Assembly: GCF_051622035.1 (NCBI RefSeq)
Contig: NC_135360.1
Coordinates: 3,779,501-3,843,500 of the forward strand
DNA: 64,000 nucleotides
Direction: 5' to 3'
From: Arctopsyche grandis
Lineage: Eukaryota; Arthropoda; Insecta; Trichoptera; Hydropsychidae
Shown here: one piece after another, positions 12,163 to 23,649 of the stretch
How the letters are laid out: each line of letters opens with the position of its first letter
Numbering within the stretch: the first letter of the stretch is position 1
Translations under genes and position numbers: made by a program
Notes under the pieces: model-generated
Told to the model about the DNA's origin: nothing
Seen by the model: only the letters and a program-made list of their open reading frames with translations
The model's database searches: none

Positions 12163-12181
12163 AGTTCTCCCACTACTATAT
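12163..12181 (+). promoter_or_regulatory. Promoter block shared by UGT-2 and UGT-3
   Basis: AGTTCTCCCACTACTATAT ends 41 bases before the UGT-2 ATG. The same 19-mer with one change ends 47 bases before the UGT-3 ATG. Flanking sequence is much less alike. It probably includes the TATA region and a proximal element. Function is inferred from conservation and position only. Confidence 0.5.
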
Positions 12182-12221
12182 ATTATACGATTTTGTGTTT
12201 ACATTTCCAGTTGTCGTCGAG

Positions 12222-15068
12222 ATGTCGTTAACATGCACCAGCAATTTGCTGCTGCTTTGCTGCTTGCTAGCAACGATTTTTACGCCAATATGTGGTTACA
12301 AAATACTAACCATATGTCCTCTTCCGGCCAGGAGTCACAACAATCTATGTCGAGGAGTGGTAGATGCACTGGTAGAGCGAGGACATGAGGTATAACAAAT
12401 TAATTTTACCGATACTAATAATTATAACTGTTTTATTAAACAGTGAACTTCTGTTGTCGTACAGCACCTGCTTTAATTTAACACAATTGCTTATATTTTG
12501 ATAATTGAACTTCAGGTGACTTTGGTGAGTGCATTCGCAGCTGACAAACCGAAGTTTAGAGATTTTCCAATTCGAAATATCATGTCTTTTAAAGGTAAAT
12601 ATATACATATACATAATATAAATAAATAAAACATACATATATTACTATACTAACCGTGTTCATATATTCATGAGTTAATTTAATAATAAAAAAAGTTTTA
12701 TTTCAATTGAATGCGTAAGGTCAACAACATTTCAACCATGTTTAGTTTTGAGATAAAGCAAATTTGAAAACCACTGTTATCAAAATCAACTCTTATTCAG
12801 GCGCTGTTTAACATTTTGTCGATTGTAAAATGATCATAAATACATATGTACATATATCTAAATTAAAAAAAATACACAACGGTATATATCTACATATAAA
12901 TATAATGGTTAAAAAATAAATTTGTTTTGTTCAGAATAAAGCTAATCTAGTTTCATTTTAATCAAAATAAAGATTAATACTATCTTGTTAAGTGTCATCA
13001 ACAATAATTAAATTCAATGAATAAGCATAATAGCACTTTAACACAATTCAAGAGGTTTAGTACCTCATTTTCAACATATAAAATGTTATTCTACAAATAT
13101 CATAAAATCGATTATACATTATATGTACATATATATGTACATACAAATGCTTAAGTACATTATAATGAGGTTTAAATATTTCAGAAAAAGAATTCAATAC
13201 TGGATTCGCAATGCTAAACCAGTCCAAAATAGAGACTATTCAAATGATATCAACAATACAACCGAAAATGATGAAATTCATGTATGAGGATAAAGCCATC
13301 AATAAGTTTCTATCAGACAAATCTGAAAAGTTTGATTTGGTGATTTTTGAATACTTTTTAAACGAGGCGGCCATTGGGTGAGTACATCTTACAGTTATTG
13401 CTTAAGGTCTGACCGCACTATGCGTCTGCGACACGAACGGCAGCGTGCGGCCAAATATTGTTTGTATGAAATTGTATGAGATATAACGCACTACGCGTCA
13501 CGCGACAGAGTTGCCTTTTGTATCAACTTTGCCGTGTTGTGTCGTATAGTGCGGTCAGACCTTTAGTGCATGAAATAATTCACATATAAAATGCGAAAAA
13601 TAATGTGTATAATCATTTAGCTACGGCGTTAAATATGACTGTCCAGTGATAGCTTTGTCTCCGGTGAGTATGATGACCTGGCTAACAATAATGACCAACA
13701 ATCCACTAGCGCCAGAAATAGTTCCAAACGTATTTTCAAATTTTGGAAACAATATGAACTTGTGGCAAAGAGTTGCAAATGTAGGAATGAATGTTCTCCA
13801 AGAAGTGTTGGGACGGTAAGAAAATCAATCAATATTGTTTGTACTACAATTACATTCATGCTATATTTACATAAAGATTGATTGATAAATGTTATAACAT
13901 TTTAGATTTATGATACGTCCCATACAAAAGTCCATCTATGAAGAATATTTCCCCGAGGAATCTAAGCGAGTGCCATTTGACGAATTGACTAAGCGCATAT
14001 CATTGGTGTTAGTCAACAGTCATCCGTCTATTGGAATTGCTCGGCCTCTTCTGCCAAACGCCATAGAAATCGCTGGTTATCATATAAAAGACCCTGAATC
14101 ATTACCAGATGTAATTTATACTACGTTTTATATTTTTAAATGAAGTATGACAGATTAATCCCCGGATAAACATATATTGCTTTTTTCAGGATTTGAAAAC
14201 AATATTGGATTCAGCCAAAGAAGGCGTAGTATATTTCAGTATGGGCAGTAATTTGAAGAGCAGTCAAATGAGTCCGGAATTGAAAGCGATAATACTCAAA
14301 GCACTAGGCAATTTAAAACAAACAGTCTTGTGGAAATATGAAGAAGATTTACCTGGCAAACCTAAAAATGTCGTCATCAGAAAATGGATGCCTCAAACTG
14401 GCATCTTAGGTATAAAATTGACAACTAAATCCAATGTAAGATTGAACTACCAATATTTAGCATTGTTATATTGCATTGACAGCTCATCCAAACGTGAAAC
14501 TGTTTATAAGTCATGGAGGCTTTTTGAGTTGTACTGAAGCAACTCACTTCGGTGTACCTTTGCTGGCAATACCTATATTTGGCGATCAGAGTATCAATGC
14601 TAGGGCTGTGGTGAGACGAGGACACGGAGTCGTCTTAGATTACATGAATATAACTGATGTGTCGTTTAAATGGGCTCTCGATGAAGTTCTTGAAAATCCA
14701 AGGTAAAGTAATACTTCAATTCCAATATATGATTATCAATATGAACCAGTTTTCTTCATTGTTATGTTTGTAGGTATACTGAAACTGCTAAGCAAGTCCA
14801 TCAGCTATACCACGATAGGCCAATGAGGCCATCGGATTTACTTGTGTACAATGTGGAACATGTAATCCGGACTAAAGGGGCACCTCATTTATCACCACCA
14901 CAATTGTCCAGATGCTCTCAACTGATGCTAGATGTTATTGGAATTATTTTGATTCCACTGTTAACCATTGGTGCTCTGTTTTCATATGTATTTTGGAGGT
15001 GCTGCTGTCGCAAGAAGAAACAAAAAACAGAAACTGTAAAATCAGATAAAAAACAGAAAAAACTCTAA
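12222..15068 (+). CDS. UGT: UGT-2: UDP-glycosyltransferase, intact, 8 exons, 524 aa
   Basis: Exons: 12222-12389, 12516-12594, 13185-13377, 13621-13815, 13906-14110, 14190-14409, 14483-14702 and 14774-15068. All GT-AG, with the same phases as UGT-1. The ATG at 12222 starts a signal peptide (leucine- and cysteine-rich, about residues 6-25); a frame-extending ATG at 12195 would add nine residues and lies in the likely leader. Seen: catalytic-type H39 in the RSHNN context, HGG with H364, D388-Q389, a transmembrane helix near the C terminus, and the tail KKQKKL (KxKxx retrieval type). It is the closest relative of UGT-3: exons 5 to 8 and introns 5 to 7 are nearly identical. ATTAAA at 15127-15132 may be the polyadenylation signal. 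Intron 3 holds a short Harbinger-like MITE. Confidence 0.95.
13405..13562. mobile_element. Short MITE with TTA duplication in UGT-2 intron 3
   Basis: A 158-bp element begins AGGTCTGACCGCACTATGCG and ends with the inverted form (GTATAGTGCGGTCAGACCT). TTA flanks both sides (13402-13404 and 13563-13565). A 3-bp TTA/TAA duplication is typical of PIF/Harbinger elements. Confidence 0.78.
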
Positions 15069-15770
<702 letters not shown>

Positions 15771-15772
15771 CA

Positions 15773-17288
15773 ATTGAATGTTTGTCTGTCTCTCTGTCTA
15801 GAGTAAGCTCCTAAACCAATGAACCCATTACGATGGAACTTTCAGGATTTGTTGTATGCATGTCCGGGAAGATTACTGTGAAAAAAAATTCGTAATTCGT
15901 ATTATCGACGCGAAAGTATGAAGTGCCATTGGGTAGTCAAGGAAATTCGTTTGTCGGAAACCATGATAATCAGTTGGTTTTTGACGACACGGCTTTGAAA
16001 ATATGTTGTTTGATCTCCAACCATCACTTGAAACGCGATATACAAGTCCGCCAACTTCAACCATTACTTGAAACGCGACGTCTGCCGACTGAATAAATCA
16101 AATTTGTATTAAGTCGCGGGCAAAGCAACGGAAAGCCAGGAACATTAACAAATACAAAAACAAAGGAACATTTACATTACCAGTGTTTTTATTGATAGGT
16201 ATAGTAGGAAACTACCATTTCATACATTTAAATAAAAAAAGGCTCCTAAAACATTCAACCGATTGCGATGGAATTTTCAGGATTTATTGTATGTATGTCC
16301 GGGAAATAAAAGAACTAAATTAACAAAAGCTTCGTAAAACTACACACCACAAAGGAGATTCTGAAGGTTCATTTATGACACTATTGGCGAAAGACATCAA
16401 GTCACTAGGCGAAACGAACATTTTGTCATTCGATCACAGTGCGTTGACAAGAGAAAATTATTTTATCGCTACCGCAAATTCTACATATGTATGCTGGCGA
16501 AGCTATGGGAAGAGTGCAAATATTAAAGGTTACATTGTATTTACCTATTTACTTTAATTTGATATGTAACGAAAATTTAAGGCGGTGCTAGACATTTCCA
16601 CTTGATTGGTAAAATAAAATTGTTAGGGTTGTTAGGGTAAAATAAACAAACAATTCAATTACTTTTAATTAATTAATTAGCCAGCAGCATAGCTCGGTCG
16701 TTAAGCTTCTGCTTAGCGTCGAGAGGCGCCGAGTTCGATCCCTGAGTCCGGGTCTCGAATGAAAATGAATTTTTCAGAGTATGCTGTTGGTTATACCTGG
16801 ATTTGTGATTTCAGGTTGATCGTTTCCTATCAGAGTTTGCCAATTTTCTCTGATTTCATTGTTGAAGCGGTTCCCGGAAAAAAATTGGCTAAAAATCCCT
16901 CCTATACGATATGTCACCTATAATTTGTTATTAATTAATGTGCAATAAATAAGTTTGTGTACAAATTGATAGATGTCTCATTGATTTGAGAGTTTTACAG
17001 TGTCTCGTAATTCAGTGATTTATATAAAAATGCTAAATTGTAATATGTAAATTTGTAATTGGCTAGGAAGGCGCATTGGGGTTTACCTGTAAGGCCTTCC
17101 TGGTATACATATATGTAAAATAAAATAAAATAAAATAAATAAAATAAAATGTGTTCGCTGTCTGCATTTTTCCGACAAATGGGAACGGGAACTGGAACGA
17201 GAACGGGAACGAGAACGGGAATGAGAACGGGAACGGGAAGTGCAGGCGTTATTGTGGCATTGCAACGCATGCCGGGTTCAGCTAGTAG
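15773..17288 (+). mobile_element. Helitron-like composite carrying a SINE
   Basis: The left part (15773-15890) has TTTGTCTGTCTCTCTGTC, then AAGCTCCTAAACCAATGAACC and GGAACTTTCAGGATTTG, matching the element at 2053-2357. A second left-end-like block (GGCTCCTAAAACATTCAACC) is at about 16240-16305. The right end (17150-17288) has the GGGAACGGGAAC repeats and finishes GCCGGGTTCAGCTAGT. It looks like two overlapping copies broken by the SINE at 16680-17148. Borders other than the right end are uncertain. Confidence 0.45.
16680..17148 (+). mobile_element. Complete tRNA-derived SINE
   Basis: The tRNA-like head has an A-box-like TAGCTCGGTCG (16690-16700) and a B box GTTCGATCC (16733-16741), spaced as in a tRNA promoter. 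A unique body of about 350 bp follows, ending with the GGAAGGCGCATTGGGGTTTA segment and a short tail of AAAAT repeats. Partial or reversed copies are at 8403-8850, 17304-17520 and 46150-46349. It is not a functional tRNA: the head does not close into an acceptor stem. Confidence 0.82.
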
Positions 17289-17303
17289 ATTATAATTTTG
17301 AAA

Positions 17304-17520
17304 TCATATTCAGATAGTGGCGACATAGTGGGTATGATGGTTTTTCCAATTTGATGATGAACCGTTTCGTCATAGAAATCTGATTAATTGGCAAACTCTG
17401 ATAGGAAACGATCGACTTGGAGTAACAAATATCGAAGTCTGATCAGCAGCACTTGAACCCGGGAACCTATCGGTGGTTAGCATTAACACAAACACCGAAC
17501 TATACTGGTGGCTAGTTCTA
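17304..17520 (-). mobile_element. tRNA-derived SINE fragment
   Basis: On the minus strand this begins with a tRNA-like head (TAGTTCGGTG, later CCGGGTTCAAGT) and continues with the CGATCGTTTCCTATCAGAG body shared with 16680-17148. Its 3' part is missing. Confidence 0.6.
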
Positions 17521-17559
17521 ATACATCGTATTTAAAACATATCCAGGATTATGACTAAC

Positions 17560-18165
17560 CCATTAATATACGTATGTACATAAATATTGTGCACGTATAA
17601 TATGCTGGAGTTTAAAATTATGAATGGTAGATTAAATCCTGCACAGCTATACAAACATACTTTCTATTTTATAAACAAGTTGTGTTGTGCCCGATGAAAT
17701 ATCATCGCATGGTTGTTGGCATATTAAGTTATTAAATAAAAAAATGTGTCCGTCATGTGTTCGATCCGCACGCGGTCATATTTTTTTTTAAAATACCTTT
17801 TATGTAAATATATTTAACTAGTTGTTTACCCGGCTTCGCTGAGTGTTTGTAATATAAACAGCTTAAACATGGCGATTCTAGTAGTAAATATTCATTTACA
17901 AACTTAAAAAGTCTCTTTCGAAATTATATATTAGATTTAATATTTATATATATATATATATAATTGTTATATATAATTGTTTAGTATGAAAAAAAATGTT
18001 AAAAGTTGCCTACCTACCTACATATTAACAATATAAAAAACCAATAGAAAAATAAATAAATAATGTTTAAATAGATGGCGCTAAATGCTCAGAGACTTGC
18101 CTAGAGGAAACATTGGTAGCAAACAGAATATATACATACATATATAGATTTTTTTTTCTTTCGTT
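17560..18165. repeat. Repeat block, inverted partner at 26190-26530
   Basis: The segment containing CCCGATGAAATATCATCGCA, TTGGCATATTAAGTTATTAA and the later GTAGCAAACAGAATATATAC is matched in reverse complement at 26190-26530. This copy carries an insertion at 17817-17930. No transposase or clear termini are seen. Confidence 0.5.
17817..17930 (-). mobile_element. Short Helitron-like insertion
   Basis: Read on the minus strand the end is GCGAAGCCGGGTAAACAACTAGT, a GC hairpin followed by CTAGT, as in Helitrons. The inverted partner at 26.2-26.5 kb lacks this segment, which supports a later insertion here. The other end is not resolved. Confidence 0.45.
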
Positions 18166-18189
18166 ATTATATTCGTATTATATTATATT

Positions 18190-19410
18190 ACCATAGACGA
18201 TTGTCATAAGATACAAGATCTAGATAGATTCTCTATATATTGTTTAAATAATGATCTTTTTATTAATCTAGAAAAATGCTCTATTTTAAATTTCACTAGA
18301 AATAAGTCAATTATGTATTACCAATCACTATCAATTAAATCATTCAATCCTTAACACGTCATCTTCTATTAAGGATCTTGGTGTAATACTCAATAATAAA
18401 CTAGATTTCTCTGAACATATTTCTTTAATACCAACAAAGCATTTAAATCTCTTGGATTCCTACTCCGCTCAACAAAGCCCTTTAATGATCCTTATGTACT
18501 TAAATTACTTTATTTTTCCTTTGTAAGGTCTCACCTTGAATTTGCCTCAATTATCTGGTCACCTTTTTATTTATCCCATATTAATTGTATTGAGAAAGTT
18601 CAACTTAAATTTATTAAATCCTTACGCTACCTTTTTCCTACCTATACCCATTCTACTGTTTCCGACATTTTAAAAATCCTTTCTTTTAACAATCTTTCTG
18701 TCAGGCGACGACATACTGATGCTATATTCTTCTTTAAGCTCATAAATGGTTTCCTTGATTGTTCTGATTTACTGAATAAGGTTAATTTCAGAATCCCAGT
18801 TCGGTACTCTAGACGCGTTGCACTCTTTTCACTTGATCCTTTCAATACTAATTCCCAAAAATATTCTTATCTGCAGCGCGTTTATCGTATGTTTAACGGA
18901 GAACTGAATGAGGTTGATCTATTTGGTATTTCCCTACATCAATTCAGGTCTAACATCAAGAGAATCTTGACCGATTGATTCATTTCTTCTCCTATTCTAT
19001 TTTTCCAATATTTCCAATATTTTTATACTTTAGTTTAGTTATGTAATGTGCTATTTAATCATATTATAGCTTTTATTCTTTTCTTTTTCATTTGTTTATT
19101 TTGTATTTACCTTTTTCATTTGTTTTATATTTGTAAATTTCAATTTCTTCTTATATTCTATTTTATAACCTTTTCCAAATATTTTAATACTATAGTTTAA
19201 TTATGCAATGTTCTACATATTTTGTCATGCCTTTATTCTTTACTTTTTAATTTGTTTTCCTTATATTTATCTTTTTCATTTTTGTAAAAATCTATTATTG
19301 GACTCGGATGTTACATATATTATTTATTTACTAATTGTTTTTTTATACATATCTATGTACATCCTGTCTGTTGATTTTTCAATTAATAAGATAAAAATAA
19401 ATAAAATTAT
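18190..19410 (+). pseudogene. 5'-truncated non-LTR retrotransposon (RT C-terminal part)
   Basis: Conceptual translation gives a reverse-transcriptase C-terminal region with frameshifts. Recognisable pieces are SSIKDLGVILNNKLDF, RSHLEFASIIWSPF and KFIKSLRYLFPTY, ending at a TGA at 18976-18978. The catalytic YADD/FADD segment is not present, so the copy begins downstream of it. An AT-rich 3' untranslated region with AATAAATAAAA follows near 19395. It resembles the CR1/jockey-type elements of the window. It is dead. Confidence 0.75.
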
Positions 19411-19482
19411 ATTTGTACATTTTGTTGGCAGTGCTTAAGCTGTATCGTACATATGTATTTCGAATCGAAACGACGAGCGTTA

Positions 19483-19483
<1 letters not shown>

Positions 19484-19559
<76 letters not shown>
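19484..19559. repeat. (ACGC)n(AC)n microsatellite
   Basis: About eleven ACGC units run straight into about fifteen AC units. Both strands give artefactual frames (HARTHART, VCVCVC). Confidence 0.95.
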
Positions 19560-19563
<4 letters not shown>

Positions 19564-19787
19564 CACAGAATGGTGATATTATATATATGATATATTGATG
19601 GATATAAGAGTTTCAACGGTGATGCAATATGATGCCAATATTGATTTCTATTGGAATCTAATAATTTTAATTATACAAGAAAATAGTATCTGCATGCTTG
19701 TAATGGTATTTTCATATTGATTATTAAAAATAATTGCATTTATTTAAGTGTGTCGAGCACTTGTTGAAATTATACTGTACTACAGCT

Positions 19788-19818
19788 AGTTCTCCCATTA
19801 CTATATTGTATATAAATA
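19788..19818 (+). promoter_or_regulatory. Promoter block and TATA box of UGT-3
   Basis: AGTTCTCCCATTACTATAT (19788-19806) matches the block upstream of UGT-2 with one change. TATATAAATA follows at 19809-19818, about 35 bases before the ATG. If it is the TATA box the leader would be only a few bases, so the first block's TATAT may be the one in use. Confidence 0.45.
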
Positions 19819-19852
19819 CGTATGTATGCAATTGTGTGATAATATTTTCGAG

Positions 19853-22800
19853 ATGTCGGCGAGCAGTAGCAGTTTACTGTTACTTTGCTGCTTGCTAGCA
19901 GCGATTATTACGCCAATATGTGGTTACAAAATACTATTCATATGTCCTCTTCCGGCCAGGAGTCACAACAATCTATGTCGAGGAGTGGTAGATTCACTAG
20001 TAGAGCGAGGACATGAGGTATATATAACAGATTTACTTTTCCGATACTAGTAATGATTGTTTTATTAAACAGTGAACTTATGTTTTTATATACATAGAAG
20101 TTGGTCCAGTATATATGTATAATATAACTTTTCATATTTTGATAATTAATTTCAGGTGACTTTTGTGAGCGCATTTGCAGCGGTGGAACCGAAGTATAGA
20201 GACTTTCCCATAGAAAACATCATGTCTTTTAAAGGTATTCATTGGATAATCAATGTGTTTATTATCGGTCTCCCTCACGGGACCGAAAGTGAAACACCCG
20301 AAAACGCAAATATCGAAAGGCAAAGATCGAAAATCGAAAGATCTTAAGTCGAAAGATCAAAAAAAAAAAAAGGGTGCATGGTAAACGGTACTATGTATAT
20401 ATAATATATATGAGTGGCATGCGGTGAAATTATCTCTCTTTTTATCATACAGCCTTGTTTAATGTGCGCGCGCAGAATACGGGAGGAAAATCCTGTTCCT
20501 CCTGTTCCTGTTGTATCCTGCTCGCGCAAATTAAGTGAGTATGTACGACGGGGGAAGAGACCCTTTTTTATCTCTCGACTTTAGATCTTTTAATTTTCGA
20601 TCTTTGCCTTCCGATATTTGCGTTTTCGGGCGTTTCACTTTCGGTCCCGTGAGGTAGACCCGTTTATTATATTCTACTAGTTGTTGGAATCCTTTTTCCT
20701 ATTGACTCATCGTCATCAGAGATCGGCGGCCAGTTGATTTTACCTACAAAAAGTGGTTATTGTCAATAACTATTGTCCTACAAAGTAAGAGATCAAAAAA
20801 AAAAGATTGAAAATAGTAATGAAAATAGTAAAAGCAACTTGGCCGTTCGATCTCTATTCAACATTAAAAAATATATCTTAATTAAATCCCCCAGGCCAAC
20901 AAAATGACGACCCTACAATTTTCGTTTTGAGATAAAATAATTTTTACATTTTATTTCAACCCCATAAATGGTTTTATTTATTTAATTTGGTGAAATAACA
21001 TATATTATATATGTATGTACATATTAATAATCATACTACTCATAATCAAAACATCATTGTTAAAAATAAAACAATCGATTGTGAATTGGCACAATATTTT
21101 ATACCTAAAAATAGCGTCTACCCCTTAGATATATAATATAATATTTCTATACCTATTGTCTACCCACATACATACATACATATATCTTATATTCAATTTT
21201 CTTTTTAATATTTACATATGCTCGGATAATAATGACATAACATATGCTCAGATAAATTCAACTTTTTTTAAAAATATTTAGATAATAATGATAAAACTAA
21301 TATCAAACAGTTTTGTTTAAATATTGGAAAGTATAGTGGAAAAACACTTATTTCTTTTTTTTTTTGAAAGTTATGAAAGGTCGGAACGGTTCGGTGATTA
21401 TTGGTCACAAAGCGCTCGCCCAAAAGTCACTAAAATCTCTATAACATCTGGCGGCCGAAAAGTCCATCATACTAACGAGAACTCCTTTGCCAAATATTCC
21501 GTATTCGCGATTTTCATGACAAAAATTGTCTTTTGGGCGATCGTGATGTGACTAATAATCCAATTGCCGGTCCGAACATAGTCGGGATTACGTACAGAAT
21601 TATTTGCACAGGCACTTCATTACAGCTTTTTCTAAGGGGAGGCAAAAGTTGGCCAGTTTGTTTGTTGTTTTCTATGAAACATTTGTTTTTGGAAGAAGCT
21701 TCTGATCGACACATTTTAACTTGCTGTAGTCTCTGCCAGCCCACGTATTTATATGCCCCAGCCCACTGTTTTCAAAATCAGACCATTGTAGAACACTATT
21801 TAACACTTTCTCAATTGTATATTTTATGATCCATGTTTATTTAGTTTCGTAACACAACAATTTGATAAGTGGGTGTAAGAGTTTCATGAATATTGTATTA
21901 TAAATAATTTAATTTATCAAATTCTATTGAATTGGATTTATTTGGTTTCATATTCTCATAATTAAGTTGTTCCACATATTAGTTACAATCAGCATATTTA
22001 TATTATTGGGAAATTTATTCCTATTTCATTTCACATCAGATAAATATGCAGGATTGCGCATTTTTTTTATATTGTCCATTGGTGTCGAATTCGGCACGTA
22101 GCACCTTCCAAACTATTAAAAGAACAAACATATACATATCATACATGTATGTACATACGTATCTGTCTAATTACATACATAAAATATACATATAGGTATC
22201 TGTCTAATTACATACATAGAACATACATATAGGTATCTGTAAAATTATATCATAGACAGCACTTTTACAAATAAAAATGACAAGCAAGCGTTTATCGTAA
22301 TAAACCAATGAATAAATATGAATATAAAATTTAATTTGAAACATTTTCATTTTTATTAAATAATTTAATAGTATCGTATTAAATAATAAGCGATAGTGAA
22401 AGGTTTATTCAACAGGTTGAATAAAATCTTTAGTGTCGCAATTTTTAAATCGCATCAATAATCTCAACATTTCTGCAACAGGGGCTGCAGAGTGCAGTTT
22501 GGCTGTACTCAGAGCCGCACCTTCCAAATGTGCAATAAATAAATAAAGAAATAAAAATATAGAAACTTTTTTGAAGTTTTGAAAAAATATTTAAATATTG
22601 CACGTTTCTGCTTTTTAATAAATAAATGAAACAATGAAAGATGACTTATATTTAGTTTTTTCCATGGGTGGTGATTTTTGTGTAAAATAATCAACCATCT
22701 GGTGCCAGTAAAACGTTTCCTAAAAATACCTTACATCCCATAAACTATGTATAGCTATAGTTAATAAATACATATATAGAGGCGTAGGGAATGAAACGAC

Positions 22801-23571
22801 GGAGTGTTGTACACACGACTGTTTATTATGACGGTTGGGAAGGAAGTAGATCAGTGGCGAGCAACATGGCCGAGTTGCTCCCAGCTCACAGGATGGTGGC
22901 CGAAACTCAAACATGTCGTAGAACCGCTACACATACATACATGTATTTATTACAGTATATATAGTGGTGTAGTGCTTAATTTTGAGGTGCCGGTATGCTC
23001 GATTTTGCACATTTTTTGCATTATGCAAGAAATTCTTCGAACGATGAATGTATCCTTCAGTTCATGACACAAAGCCGTTTGTTTGTTCGTCGCAGCCCCC
23101 GAGAACGCTTCCTACCCTCGTGTATCGATAGCAAATCCACGCTATTAAACATCCACCCTAGACAATGATTTGAGCCGTCATAAGCGAAAAAAAGGTCCAG
23201 GACCCATTTTTTTCGTTAATGGGTCCATGAACATGGACCAATATTTAAATGTGCTAAAGACACATCTGGTGCCTCACATAAAGCCTGGTGGTATCCTTGA
23301 TCCTGACAGCATTTTTATGCATGACAGCGCTCCTTGTCATTGAGCTTGGGTGAAAAATATTGCAAAAGTGATAAAACTTTTCGAAAAATTAAAGTTTTAT
23401 ACTATTTTGATTTTTGACATTTTTATGCCGGGTCGCGTACTGGTGCTGATAAAAGGTGGCGGAGCGCCGTATCGGCGGCTACCGGCTATTCTTCAACCCC
23501 GAGTATATATTTGCTTTACAACGCATAAAATGTTGCATTTATCACCTAATTGACCGTATATATAGGTGCAT

Positions 23572-23649
<78 letters not shown>

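Noticed and set aside
16680-16760. Possible tRNA gene
   Set aside because: A and B boxes are present, but the ends do not pair into an acceptor stem and the sequence continues into a repeated SINE body.
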